Positions 31,064 to 41,952 of a stretch of 64,000 bases of DNA are shown piece by piece. Made by a program: the position numbers and the translations under genes. Position 1 is the stretch's first letter. Each line of letters starts with the position of its first letter. This stretch comes from Chrysopogon serrulatus (Eukaryota > Streptophyta > Magnoliopsida > Poales > Poaceae). The stretch spans positions 124,001 to 188,000 of the forward strand of contig JADLZL010005088.1 in assembly GCA_015844335.1 (NCBI GenBank). Reading direction: 5' to 3'. The notes beneath the pieces were generated by a model, which was not told the origin of the DNA, searched no databases, and saw only the letters and a program-made list of their open reading frames with translations.

Positions 31064-34000
31064 TGTAACAGAACCGACCAATTTATAAAAGCATAAGTGA
31101 AAAATCACTCGCTAAGCAAGCAATTGTCACACTTAAGCCTTTATAAACCCGGTAGTCCGGAAATCTCGAAGGATTTCAAACCAAACATCATCAACCAAGA
31201 TCGTACAAGTTTAGCGTCACCATTCGCATGTTACAACATTTCGCAAATAGTTAAACAACATCAGAGTGCGGAAATAAAGTTATTACAAACCGAGTTCTTT
31301 AAATCCAAATAGCGGAAACAAGATAGTTTTAAAAGCTCAACCCACTCACACATTTGAGATTAATACAGTGCCAGTCCAGAGTCTATCCATCAAAAGCAGT
31401 TGGGGAGAATATTAAGAGTAACCTTGCCCAAGGTCTTCTAATCCACTGGGAAAAGACAGGTCTCGCAGTACCCGTGGTAGGTATGCCCGTCTGCACAAAC
31501 AACAAGCGGGAAAAACCCTGAGTACGAGAATGTACTCAGCTAGACTTACCCGACTGACTCAAAAGAAAAGACTCCAAGGAGGAATGATAGGCTTTATGGG
31601 GAGGTAGCTCGACTCATATTGCATAAAAGCAGTAGTAACATTTAAAGTGATAGCTCAGCTTAATCATCCCTATTTATGCTAGGTGAGCAGCTATGCTATT
31701 CATCATGGCAGTATATTAGTCAAGATTAATCAAGCAAGTAGTATCCATAATTATAAACCTCAGCTTAACCCATCATCATCATTAACCACATTCCATAATC
31801 ATTACTACGATGGTGCAGCTCAAGTCAAGTGTTCACTGTCCAGGAACGATGGCGATTCGAATCGATTACTACTGAGCTCAGGGGGTATTCCTCATGCAAA
31901 CCACACTCACCCGCTAAAGTGAGCTACAGGTCACCATGGCACGTATCGGGGGAAGACAAGCACGCGGACTCGCATGGAACCACCGTGCCGGGGACCGCCC
32001 GACGCTTTAGCCGACCATCTTTGGACCTCGGACTTACTCTTCGCGCCCCCGTGGTCCCCCATCCATCTCCAATACGGTGCGAACGGTCGAGAACCGGCCC
32101 GGATAGTGTTGGGCTTCGCGGTCGGAACGACTTATCCGGCCAGCTAAACATGAGGCATGCGTTCAACATGACTTGCGGTACAACAACGGTACGGTCCTTA
32201 ATCGACACAGACGGAATCACTATGGTCCAACAACCCCACAAGACTCCGTCCGGTCTCCAATTATCAACCATAGCCATTATCCAGATGATATCAACGTAAG
32301 CTTTTCCATCAATCATAGGTAACCACCTATCTCGCGGATGACAGGAAATCACCCGACTTCTACCGTCTAAGCAAGCTAAGCATATTACTCGCCCTAGACT
32401 AGCAGGGTGCATCAAGGTAGGATAATCAATGGTAAAGCAAGGATATAATGCGGCAACGGTGTCACACAACTCCTATACTTAATGCAACAATCATAAAGCA
32501 TAATTAGACTGTTAGAAAGCATAGGTAAGTAAATGCTCGGTGCTTGCCTTGCACAAAAGTCGGGACGCAGCGGTGGTGCGGGCACTCTGGAAGCTCCTCC
32601 TCTTCTCCTTCCTCTTGCGGCACTTCTTGCTGCGGTTCCTCCGGACGATTCTCCTCGATTTTCGAATAAGGGAGGTCCTCTTGCGAACTTTGTATGATGC
32701 GATGCACGTGCATAAGTATCATGAATGCACAACGTATGATGATCATGGATGAAGATGATTAATAAATTATTTGACAGAGTAGGTGCATATCTCCTCTCTA
32801 CTACAACTTAACTCATTTACTGAGTATGTGCATAACTCTTCCCTAAACACTTAGAGAAGTGCATAAAGAAGAGTGGCGCATAAGCGCACACACACACACA
32901 TGATTAAAGAGAAGTAGCACTACTCATAGCCAACCATCTCATTTCAGTTATGGCACTGCATTAAATGACCAGCAAGCACAACATAATTGAAAAAGCACAG
33001 AATTGATATAAAAGCCATTAAATCATTTAATCCAATTACTTATCATTTCATGTGAATAAATAGGCTTGAACTGTGACCTCTGTCTAGACAGTTCAGAAAA
33101 TTCTACAAAAATTACAGGAGCTACACTATGCTATAACAGAGCCATGATAATATTTTCATCTCATTTTACCCAGTACAACAGCCTACACAAAAAGATGAAG
33201 CTACTAGCCAGAAAAGCACATTTAACAACCTTGCACTATGAAAAGTGTTAAACAACAGATTTCATATTTTTATCTATACCTACTTAGCATAATAACAGTC
33301 ACCAAAAATTACCAGGGCCTAATTCCTTATAATTTATTTATTAAAAATCATACAAGAATCAGCCCAGAATTGAAATTAAATCATATTCCAATATTTTTAC
33401 ACAGTAACTGCATGCAATATACTTTTCCCAGAAACTACATCACATAACAAGTCTAACAAAACAGGAATCACATTTTTCTGAGCTATATTTTATTTATTAT
33501 GCATTTACTCAGTTTTCAGCCATTTCAAGAATTAAATAAATCTATACAGGAATTATTCACCAAAAATTCATCTCATAATTTTCAATGACAGATCTACTTA
33601 TCAGGAACCTAACAAAACAAATTGCACCAAATTTGGAGTTCATTTGCACCATTTACAAATTCAAATCCATTTAAATCTTTTTCTGGAAATCAAATAAAAG
33701 AAAAGGGCCGAAACCCTAAGTGCTCGTGGGCCGGCCCAGCAGGCCGTGGGCCGCTGCCAGGCTGAGCCCCTCGGGCCAGGCCGAGGCGGCAGCCGGCCTC
33801 CGGCGGCGCCGGCTGTCGTCGGCGACGAGCTCACCCGGCGCAAGAAAAGCGCGACGGTGTGCTCCACGCGACGAGGCGGACGTGGTGACGCGCTCGGCGC
33901 AGCGGAGGTGATCCCTAGCTACGACGGCGGCGGTGATGGCGGCACGGCGGTCGGCACGGAGGTGCGGTGGCCGCCTCCGGCGCCGGTGGGGCTCGGTGAG

Positions 34001-35241
34001 GCGCGCACCATGTGCGTTAGGTCAAGGCGGAGCTAGCCCTAGGGTTTTCCGTGAGTGATTTGAGCTCGGATGCTCTCGGCCGCGTGCATGGCGGGCGGGC
34101 GGAAGAAGCTCCGGCGATGAGCGACTGGCGGGCGGTCGCTGGGGGCGCCGCATTGCCTCGATTAGGCGTCAGGTGCTCGATTCGAGGCATGGCGACTACG
34201 GTGCGGCGCGGTTGGGTGGATGCGAGGGCAGTGGAGTACGGCCGGCCGCGAGAGCCGCCGCTCCGGTGAGCTCCGGCCGAGGTGCAACGGCGGTAGAACG
34301 GCGCAGCGCAATGCGCTCACCTTGGCTCGGATGGCGCAACGGTGAAGTGGCGGTGCGGAGGAGGGTGAGGCGCAATTGTAGGCGAAGTTTTGGCGGGTGC
34401 GCGTGCTCGGCGAGGGAGAACGACGGGCGGCGGCGCCGGAATGGCGACGGCGGAGCGAGCGAGCGTGAGTGTGAGCGAGGCGAGGAGCGAGTAGTGTGAG
34501 TAGAGTGGAGCGGGGTGGGATTCCATTTCGAGGTGCTGCCGGGTGATGCGGCCGGTGGTGGGGCCCGCTTGCTGTGGCTCGCCGGCCACTTGGCACGGCG
34601 GCCAGCGACGGGCGGCCACGCGTGCACACGCGTCGCGCGGCTCCTGCCGCGGTCGGGCCACGCCCGGCGCGGCGCTGGACGCGGACGCTGACGCTGGCCG
34701 GTGGGCGGTGTGGGCCGAATCCGGCCTGCCGGTTCGCGCTGTCCTTTTTTTTTTTTTTTTTTTTTTGAAAATTTTGAATCAAACTCAAATGCAACTGTTT
34801 GACAAATTTAAAAGCTTTTTCATGAAAAGTGCCCAAAATAAAAGTTGTAGAGAATTTCAAACTGAACAACTTTCATTTAAGGCTCATCTCAAAATTCCCA
34901 ATAAGTTTTGAAATGCAAATTCATTTTGAATTTTTGGGCATAAAAAGGGAATTTTCCAATTTATTTTCTTTTGCTCCAAAATGCACCAAATCTTTTTGCA
35001 ATAAATTTTATTAAAACCTTTCAAATTGCTGGGCAAGTGAATCTAAACTTGATCAAGTTGTTTGCAAGGCAATTAATTAACTAATTAACAAGCATAATTA
35101 AGCAATAAAAAATTAAAGAGCAAAACACATGAAATGACAAGATGCAAGGCTAGGGTTTTGACTTGATGCTTATGCCATGCTTGATGAAGGATTAAGTTAA
35201 TTAATTGTGGCCTAATGCAAGCTTAACACCGAGGTGTTACA
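31064..35241 (-). repeat. Element E 3' LTR (4178 bp)
   Basis: Plus strand begins TGTAACAGAACCGACC and ends CGAGGTGTTACA. Contains a (CA)n at 32886-32900, an AT-rich half (32750-33700), a GC-rich block (33720-34740) and a 22-bp T run at 34745-34766. Nearly identical to 41953-46133 but with fewer CpG sites. The overlapping GC-rich ORFs on both strands have no recognisable domain. Confidence 0.95.
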
Positions 35242-35256
35242 ACCCTACCCCCTTAA
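35242..35256 (-). other. Element E polypurine tract
   Basis: The minus strand reads TTAAGGGGGTAGGGT, immediately followed by the LTR start TGTAACACC. It overlaps the last codons and stop (35245-35247) of the integrase. Confidence 0.85.
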
Positions 35257-36555
35257 AGAAATCTCGTCCCGAGATTTTGGGTTTACTAACCAGTTTTTAT
35301 GGAATTCGGGATAAACTTCTTTCAGGTAATCCTCAGTTTCCCATGATGCATCTCTATCATCATGGTAGCTCCACACGACCTTGTATGTGCGCACAAGTCG
35401 ATTCCGGGTAACTCTCTCTTTGCTATCAACAATTCTGACAGGCTCTTCTTTGTATACTAGATCAGCTGTTAACTTCAAATCTTGCTCATCGATTCTTTCT
35501 TCAGGCACACGCAAACACTTCTTCAGTTGAGAGACGTGAAAGATCGGAAAGACAGAACTCATAGACTCTGGTAACTCTAACTTGTATGCAACTTCACCTC
35601 TTCTTTCAAGAATCTGGTACGGACCTACATATCTTGGTGCAAGCTTTCTTTTGGCTCCAAACCTCTGTGTCCCCTTTTTCGGTGAAACTCTAAGATAGAC
35701 ATAGTCACCAACTTCGAATGTCAGAGGTCTTCTTCTATTGTCAGCATAACTCTTCTGTCGGGACTGCGCAGCTTTCATGTGCTCTTGGATAATCCGAACT
35801 TTCTCTTCAGCTTCGGGAACAAAGTCAATACCATAGTATCTTCTTTCTCCCGCTTCGACCCAGTTCAATGGAGTTCTACACTTCCTGCCATACAAAGCTT
35901 CAAATGGTGCCATCTTGATACTCTCTTGATAGCTATTGTTGTAGGAAAACTCAGCCAAAGGTAGCCAAGATTCCCACGAACCATTAGCCGATAGCACACA
36001 CGCTCTCAACATATCTTCAAGAACTTGATTAAGCCTTTCAGTCTGACCTGAAGTCTGAGGATGATAAGCAGTGCTATGCAGCAACTCGGTACCCATACCT
36101 TCATGCAAACGTTCCCAAAAGTGAGCAGTGAACTGTGATCCTCGATCAGATACTATGGTCTTGGGTACCCCATGCAAACGAACAATCTTAGAGAGGTAGA
36201 GATCAGCATAATGAGGCGGTCTGTAAGTGGTCTTGACAGGTAAGAAGTGAGCTGACTTTGTTAACCGATCGATGATCACCCAGATCGAATCATTCCCTTT
36301 TTGTGTGGTTGGCAAACCCGTGATGAAATCCATACTAATATCATCCCACTTCCAAGCAGAAACTGGCAACGGATTCAGTAAACCGGCCGGCTTCATGTGA
36401 ATAGCCTTGACACGACAACAAGTATCGCATCGAGCCACATAGGCTGCTATCTCTTTCTTCATCTTGGTCCACCAATATCGAGGTCGCAGATCATGATACA
36501 TCTTGTTGCTTCCAGGGTGAATGGATAGCTTGGAAAGATGAGCTTCATCCATCAT
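35245..36555 (-). CDS. IN: Element E integrase with chromodomain-like C-terminus, open frame of 436 aa
   Basis: Inserts element DNA into the genome. The open frame begins inside the zinc-binding domain (LSIHPGSNKMYHDL, then ARCDTCCRVKA at about residues 45-50) and continues with all catalytic residues: Asp in ISMDFITGLP, Asp in IVSDRGSQF and Glu in SGQTERLNQ. The GPY/F-like module has KLAPRYVGPYQILE. The last ~60 residues (PVRIVDSKERVTRNRLVRTY, then VVWSYHDDRDASWETEDYL) form a chromodomain, thought to steer insertion to marked heterochromatin in chromoviruses. It ends three bases from the 3' LTR, with the stop in the polypurine tract. The start is not a true initiation site; the domain belongs to a gag-pol polyprotein whose upstream part is broken near 36556. 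It is the best preserved coding region in the window. Confidence 0.9.
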   Translation of the reverse strand: MMDEAHLSKLSIHPGSNKMYHDLRPRYWWTKMKKEIAAYVARCDTCCRVKAIHMKPAGLLNPLPVSAWKWDDISMDFITGLPTTQKGNDSIWVIIDRLTKSAHFLPVKTTYRPPHYADLYLSKIVRLHGVPKTIVSDRGSQFTAHFWERLHEGMGTELLHSTAYHPQTSGQTERLNQVLEDMLRACVLSANGSWESWLPLAEFSYNNSYQESIKMAPFEALYGRKCRTPLNWVEAGERRYYGIDFVPEAEEKVRIIQEHMKAAQSRQKSYADNRRRPLTFEVGDYVYLRVSPKKGTQRFGAKRKLAPRYVGPYQILERRGEVAYKLELPESMSSVFPIFHVSQLKKCLRVPEERIDEQDLKLTADLVYKEEPVRIVDSKERVTRNRLVRTYKVVWSYHDDRDASWETEDYLKEVYPEFHKNWLVNPKSRDEISLRG

Positions 36556-36556
36556 C

Positions 36557-37153
36557 CTATTCTTGAGTTCTCGATCCTTTCATTACGACAAGACGATTGT
36601 CGAACCAAAGCACACCATCGTCATCCAAGCGAAAGTGCGGAATTGGTGCCTTCTTCATTCTCTCTTTGAGGTGATAAATACCAGGATCGGCCTTTTGACC
36701 TTCAATGATCTGTTGGTCGAGGGAACATCGGACTTGGATATCATGCAAAACTGCAGGATGCATCAGATCGAACTTCTCTTCTATTAGTGGCTGCACAACA
36801 TGATGATGTGACTTACGACTCGAGCATCGGCAACTACATTGGCTTTCCCCGGGTGATAGTGCCTTCGTCAAGTCATAGTCCTTGATCAACTCTAACCATC
36901 TTATTTGCCTCATGTTAAGTTCGGGTTGGGTAAAGATGTACTTGAGACTCTTGTGATCGGTGTATATGTGGCACACATTTCCCAACAGATAGTGCCTCCA
37001 GATCTTTAAGGCATGCACAACTGCAGCTAACTCAAGATCATGCGTGGGATAGTTGACTTCGTGCTTTCTCAACTGACGTGAAGCATAAGCAATCACTCGG
37101 CCTTCTTGCATCAGCACACAACCTAAACCAGTCTTCGATGCATCACAGTACAC
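36557..37153 (-). pseudogene. RH: Element E RNase H
   Basis: Reads MYCDASKTGLGCVLMQ (first Asp), HDLELAAVVHALKIWRHYL (Glu), CHIYTDHKSLKYIF (Asp). The last part (ALSPGES onward) departs from the usual DYHPGKANVVADALSRK: the frame is shifted there, though downstream it returns to a recognisable linker (FRLDDDGVLWFDNRLVV). It is separated from integrase by a frame change at 36556. Confidence 0.82.
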
Positions 37154-38008
37154 ATCAAACGCGGCTTCTCGATATCAAGCCGTGCCAAGACAGGGAGCGT
37201 GGTTAGCAACTCTCGCAGGTGCGGAAAGCTGCCTCACATGCCTCCTGTCCGCACAAACTTATGCTCTTTTCAGTAGCAGACTTGTCATTGGCTTGGCAAT
37301 CTTAGAGAAATCTGGAATGAAACGGCGATAATACCCTCGCCATTCCAAGAAAACTCCGAACTTCATGCACGGGCGTGGGTGGTTGCCAATCCATGACCTC
37401 TTGTACCTTTGACGGGTTGATCGATATGCCATTTGCAGAAATGATATGGCCAAGGAAGGCAACTTCCTTTAGCCAAAACTCACATTTGCTAAACTTGGCA
37501 TACAATTTATGCTCTCTTAGTCCGGTAAGTGCAACTCTTAGATCTTTGGGCGTGTTCTTCTTCATTTGCGAGTAGATCAGAATGTCATCTAAGAATACAA
37601 TCACGAACTTATCCATTCGGGCATAAAGACTGAATTCATAAGATACATAAAGTATGCAGGAGCATTTGTTAAGCCGAAGGACATAACAAGATACTGCATA
37701 ACCCGTATCTAGTAACGAAAGCAGTCTTATGTATATCCCGGGGACGAATCCTCGATCCGATGATACCCCGATCTCAAGTCAATCTTGGAAAACACTTTAG
37801 CCTTAGACAACCTGATCAAACAAGATATCAATTCTCGGCAAAGGATACTTGTTCTTGATTGTGACAAGCATTGAGTGGCCGATAATCAACACATAACCCT
37901 GAGAGAGTGATCTTTCTTCTTCACAAACAAAGCTGGACAACCCCATTCGAAGTACTTGGCCCGATAAAACCCAACTTCTTCAACTCATACAACTGTTTCT
38001 TCAACTCG
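37154..38008 (-). pseudogene. RT: Element E reverse transcriptase, fragmented
   Basis: Only 37616-37302 is open for long: MDKFVIVFLDDILIYSQ carries the catalytic FLDD (37584-37595), then YAKFSKCEFWL, VAFLGHIIS and VRSFLGMA. Frames on either side hold short RT blocks with single-base losses. Fingers and palm upstream (37617-38008) are in several frames. Non-functional, though the active-site box itself is unchanged. Confidence 0.8.
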
Positions 38009-38705
38009 CTAACTCATTGGGAGGCATACGATACGGTCTCTTACAGATTGAGCTGTACCGGGCACTAGATCAATAGCAAACTCGATATCTCTTTTCGGAG
38101 GTAACCCGGGCAAATCTTGGGGAAAGACATCGGGAAACTCACATACTACTGGAATCTCAGCTAGAGAAGAAGCTCGAATAGCATAGGTCAACTTGGTCAT
38201 GTCTCCGCAACTCGAGGCAATAACACTTGAAAGTGTCTTGGCCCGAGGATCCGTGAGGGTAATTGTTCTATTCCCAGTATCAATCACAACTTGTTTATCT
38301 TTCATCCAATCCATCCCCAAGATCACATCCATAGTTAACCCAGGTAAAACTACCAAATTAACTCTATATGCTTTATCTCCAATTTCAAAATTGCATTTGA
38401 AGCATCCGATTAGATAGGACATCAGCACCAGCGGAGCTGATGCGGTACCCATAATCTAATTGCTTAAGTTCTAACTCATGTGATCGTGCATATGATTGAC
38501 TCATAAAAGAATGCGATGATCCGTAATCAAATAAAACAACCTGCAGGATGTTTGTTGACAAGAAACGCATACCCGCAAGTGATCGGTTCTCCATCGGGAA
38601 TCTCATTAATAGAGGTGTGATGAGCACGGGCTTGATAGGTCGTCCGCTTCTTCCGGGTATGGGCAGTACTTGGCGAAGTGACCTGGTTGATTGCGGTTGA
38701 AGCAC
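38009..38705 (-). pseudogene. PR: Element E aspartic protease
   Basis: Two frames. The first (38705-38385) has the active site VLFDYGSSHSFMS (about 38515-38540), with Tyr where the D-S-G triad has Ser. The second (38452-38009) has VILGMDWM, the second conserved motif, and the run into RT (VFPQDLPGLPPKRDIEF), with a frame break near 38430. The Ser-to-Tyr change and the frameshift argue against activity. Confidence 0.78.
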
Positions 38706-39740
38706 GGGCCTCTCACGGCAGGTGCATTAGCGCAGGGACCACCAGTCCTAGCTTGAGCTTGAGGTGCAGGTGGGCGATAGCCCCTCTGATTCTTCGGAGG
38801 TGGTGGAGCATTTCTCTTTGGAGCAGGTGCGCGGAACCTTGAGTTCTGAACAGGAGGGCGGTACTGCTGACGGTTAGGCATTGGAGGTCGGAACTGGGAA
38901 GATCCTCCCTCGAAGCTTCTCTTGCGATTCTTGGAAGCAGCATGCAGATTGTTATTATTCTCTTGAGTCAAGCAGTCGCTGATGAACTCATTGAATGTAG
39001 CCCTCGGCCCGATACCCATGGTTTTAGCCATCTTTGTATTGAGACCTCTTTTGAAACTTTCTATCTTCTTCTCTTCAGTGTCCACATATGCCGGAGCATA
39101 ACGGGACAGATTGTTGAACTCTTGCAGATATTCAGTCATGCTCTTATTGCCTTGAGTGAGCTTCATGAATTCAGATACCTTCATAGCCATCAAACCTGGT
39201 GGAACATAAGTATGCGCGGAAGATCCGAGTGAAGCTGCGCCTGTGTGATGGGAGCATTCGGCGGAAAAGTGGTGCGTTGGTGGGACCACCAAATTCCCGC
39301 CCGCCCCCTGCAGATTGATGTGCCCCATACTCAACCTTCAGTGACTCGGTCATACGGAGCAGGCGAAACTTGTCTTCCATCGTGTTGATCCACTCGAGAG
39401 CCTCGAGTGGTTCCTTAGCTTGCAAGAACTTTGGCGGATCGGTATCCAAGAAGTCCTTGAAAGTGCTATACTGGTTGGCGGGACGGTCACGGTGGCCCCC
39501 GCGACTGGTGTTCGCGGCAATGTCACGCAATACGGCCTCCATGTTGCGCTGACTGCCAAGGAACTGTTGAAACAGTTGCTCAGCGGTCAATGGTGGAGGA
39601 GGTGGTGGTGGCAGGTTACCCTCAGCGTTTCCGTTGCCTCCATTACCATTTCCACCATTTCCATTGCCTCCACTGCCCTGGCCGGAACCATCTCCAACCA
39701 GAGAGCCACTAGCGGTGCGGCGAGTATCAACCATCTGCAT
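38606..39740 (-). pseudogene. gag: Element E gag, frameshifted
   Basis: Start at 39740 or the Met two codons later (MVDTRRTASG). The first frame has a Gly/Asn repeat (GGNGNGGNGN), a Pro run, FKDFLDTDPPKFLQAKEP and LEWINTMEDKFRLL, the typical Tekay gag start. It shifts near 39300 into a second frame (39334-38606) with MKVSEFMKLTQGNKSMTEYL, a Pro/Arg/Gln-rich linker and a zinc knuckle CFNRNQPGHFAKYC in which the second Cys is Arg. The gag packages RNA; the damaged knuckle would impair that. Confidence 0.85.
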
Positions 39741-40084
39741 ATTTCAGCATCAAGTAATTATTAGGTGATGTTACAACATTGTAAGCGAATGTAATAATCA
39801 TGCCAATGAATTATTGGGGAAAAATAAATTCATTCTCAACAAATAGGCATAAAGATTCATTTCCACAACTCATAACATCACTAATTAGATTACTGAATAA
39901 AAGCATCCTCCAGGGCATGCAATATCCAAAATTGCCAGCATACATACACTGGACTTTTAGGCGTTCAGGTAGCACCACAACACATGAAGGTCCAACATAC
40001 ACATGAGTCACATCTCATAATGTTACATGCCAACAACATCAAAAGAACTAAAGCGTAACTACGACTAGCGATGGAACTACTAGC
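39741..40084 (-). other. Element E gap between leader ORF and gag
   Basis: Noncoding; no motif recognised. Confidence 0.4.
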
Positions 40085-41148
40085 CTACTCGTGCTCACTA
40101 CCAACGTCGGACTCAGCGTCGAGAACAACGTCGTCGTCGGGTGCAGGCGCGGGTGCAGGTGGAAGGTCAGCGTCCTCCTCGCCTCCATCGGGGTTGATAA
40201 CTCCCGGCTCCATCTCAGCTGCTCCAGGACCATGGTGACCATGAACCTGGTTATACAGGACGTGGTAGTCCTCGTGCAACTGGTCAATGTACTGTTCGCG
40301 GTCGAAGAGAGTGCCCCGGTGATGAGCATCGTTCCGGCTTCATTCCTCTCGGTGACCAACCGGGCCATCATCCTGTCAAGCATTTCCTCTCGATCGCTCG
40401 TGGCGTGCAATACGTGCACGCAGGCGTTGTTCTCCCCTGTTGGCCTCCCCTCACGCCTCCGCCTTCATCCCTAATCTGGTTCCTATGCTGCCTCGGCCCG
40501 GACTTGTTTCGTATGCTCCTTCTTCATTTTCTTCTCATTCTCCCACATAGCCTTGTTCCAGCCACCGAGCTTGTACATGGTAGTTTCAGTAGCATCATAT
40601 GCCTGCATCAGTGCAAACATAGTGCTCATGGCTGCGTTGTCACTACCATCAATCTCATCCACTCCTGGCCAACGTGCTCGGCTAGGGGACTGCTCCCAAA
40701 CAGTGTCCGCAGGGTCATCCTTGGGAAAAAGTCCCCGCCAAAGCCCGTGCTAGGCTCGGGGAAAACGCTCCATGATGGGCGAAGGACACGGAAAGCAGCC
40801 CCCGCCGGCCCCATCCCGAGCGGTGACAAGAAGGGCGCGAACACGCCACCCGTACCACTCGGAATCCGGGTGGAGTGGAGGGACGGTGATCTCCACGGCG
40901 ACCAAGTCGTCACCACGAGGCGGCTCCTCAGTGACCCAGGAGTATACGGGTCGCTGCTCCTCCGTATATCCTGCGTGAGCGAGCACTCTCCAAAGGAGCG
41001 TGGGCATGCCAAACTCCTCCGTGAAGTGACTCTCCCGGATCACCGCGGCGCGGTGCAAGCTGTCCACGTGGCACACGCCTCCAAGTGGACTTGCGAAGCC
41101 GCCCGCTTGGTGCGAGCCATCCGTCGTAAATTTATCCCGGTGAGACAA
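40085..41148 (-). pseudogene. Element E extra ORF between 5' LTR and gag, degenerate
   Basis: Start at 41148. The first open stretch (to 40750) has GGFASPLGGVCHVDSLHR and VYSWVTEEPPRGDDLVAVEI, similar in character to unnamed leader-ORF proteins of other long-LTR grass gypsy elements (from memory; not verified). A frame shift leads to a second part with DNAAMSTMFALMQAYDATET and WENEKKMKKEHTKQVRAEAA (charged helix), a third with REEMLDRMMARLVTERNEAG, and an acidic tail ending at 40085 (VVLDAESDVGSEHE). So it looks like a soluble domain, coiled coil and acidic end, in three frames. Function unknown. An intron between parts cannot be excluded. Confidence 0.55.
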
Positions 41149-41938
41149 GTTATTAATTATCCAATTTTAATCAAGCAGCAATAAATTACGTAGAAGAGGA
41201 AGGTAAATGTCATGACATGAGATGAACAAACATGATGTATGCACGTATCTTACGTTCTCACAAACCTAGCAAAAAAAAATAATTCTAACGGATATACGGT
41301 GGCATACAACGTTCTCTCATAGCGTATAACTAGTCGTTTCTATTACCTAAGCGCCGTTATGTACCGCAGAAAATCCATTGCAGCCCATCCCAACAAGTAT
41401 GAATAAATGCATTTGCGAAAGTAAAGATTAAGCACTCACACGCACGTGCATTCCCGAATACACGCACATGTAGTACAACTACCCGATCCTCGTCCAATGA
41501 CGGCATCGTCGATTAATAGACGGCACAACCCACAATTAAACACCTTGGTAAGTACATGGTTTTGACATGTACATACTTCCGGTATCACACTAGCACTCCC
41601 CTAGATTGCCGGTTGGACAACCATGCTCTCACAACTCCCACTTACCGAGGCGTAGAGGCATTTTGAACCATACATTACCACTCAAGCGAATGGCACCCAT
41701 ACAATTACCTCTTTGCATGGGCAAAAAGTGAAAATAAAATATGATGCAAGCCCCCAAGTTAGTACTTAATTAGCCACCTAGAGTCCTTATTTGGGCATAA
41801 AGGATATGACCACTGGCACACTCTTAGTTTTGCAAACGAATTTTCTCAAAAGACTTATAGATCTATAAGTTAAAATCCTGTTTTGAAAACAAATTCTTTT
41901 GTTTTAAATAGACATGTGAACAGTAATCGCTAAACCTT
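41149..41938 (-). other. Element E leader
   Basis: Untranslated leader between the primer-binding site and the extra ORF; no coding supported. Confidence 0.6.
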
Positions 41939-41950
41939 GCTCTGATGCCA
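41939..41950 (-). other. Element E primer-binding site
   Basis: The minus strand reads TGGCATCAGAGC, one base from the tRNA-iMet complement TGGTATCAGAGC, two bases inside the 5' LTR. Confidence 0.88.
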
Positions 41951-41952
41951 CC

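Noticed and set aside
32886..32900. (CA)n repeat
   Set aside because: Short, present in both E LTRs, no further signal.
33720..34911. ORFs up to 235 aa in the E 3' LTR and its copy at 44586-45718
   Set aside because: Same reason; the two LTR copies differ by frame-changing indels, which a coding constraint would not allow.
40405..41184. A 259-aa plus-strand ORF in element E
   Set aside because: Antisense to the extra leader ORF, which has the more protein-like sequence and the element's orientation.
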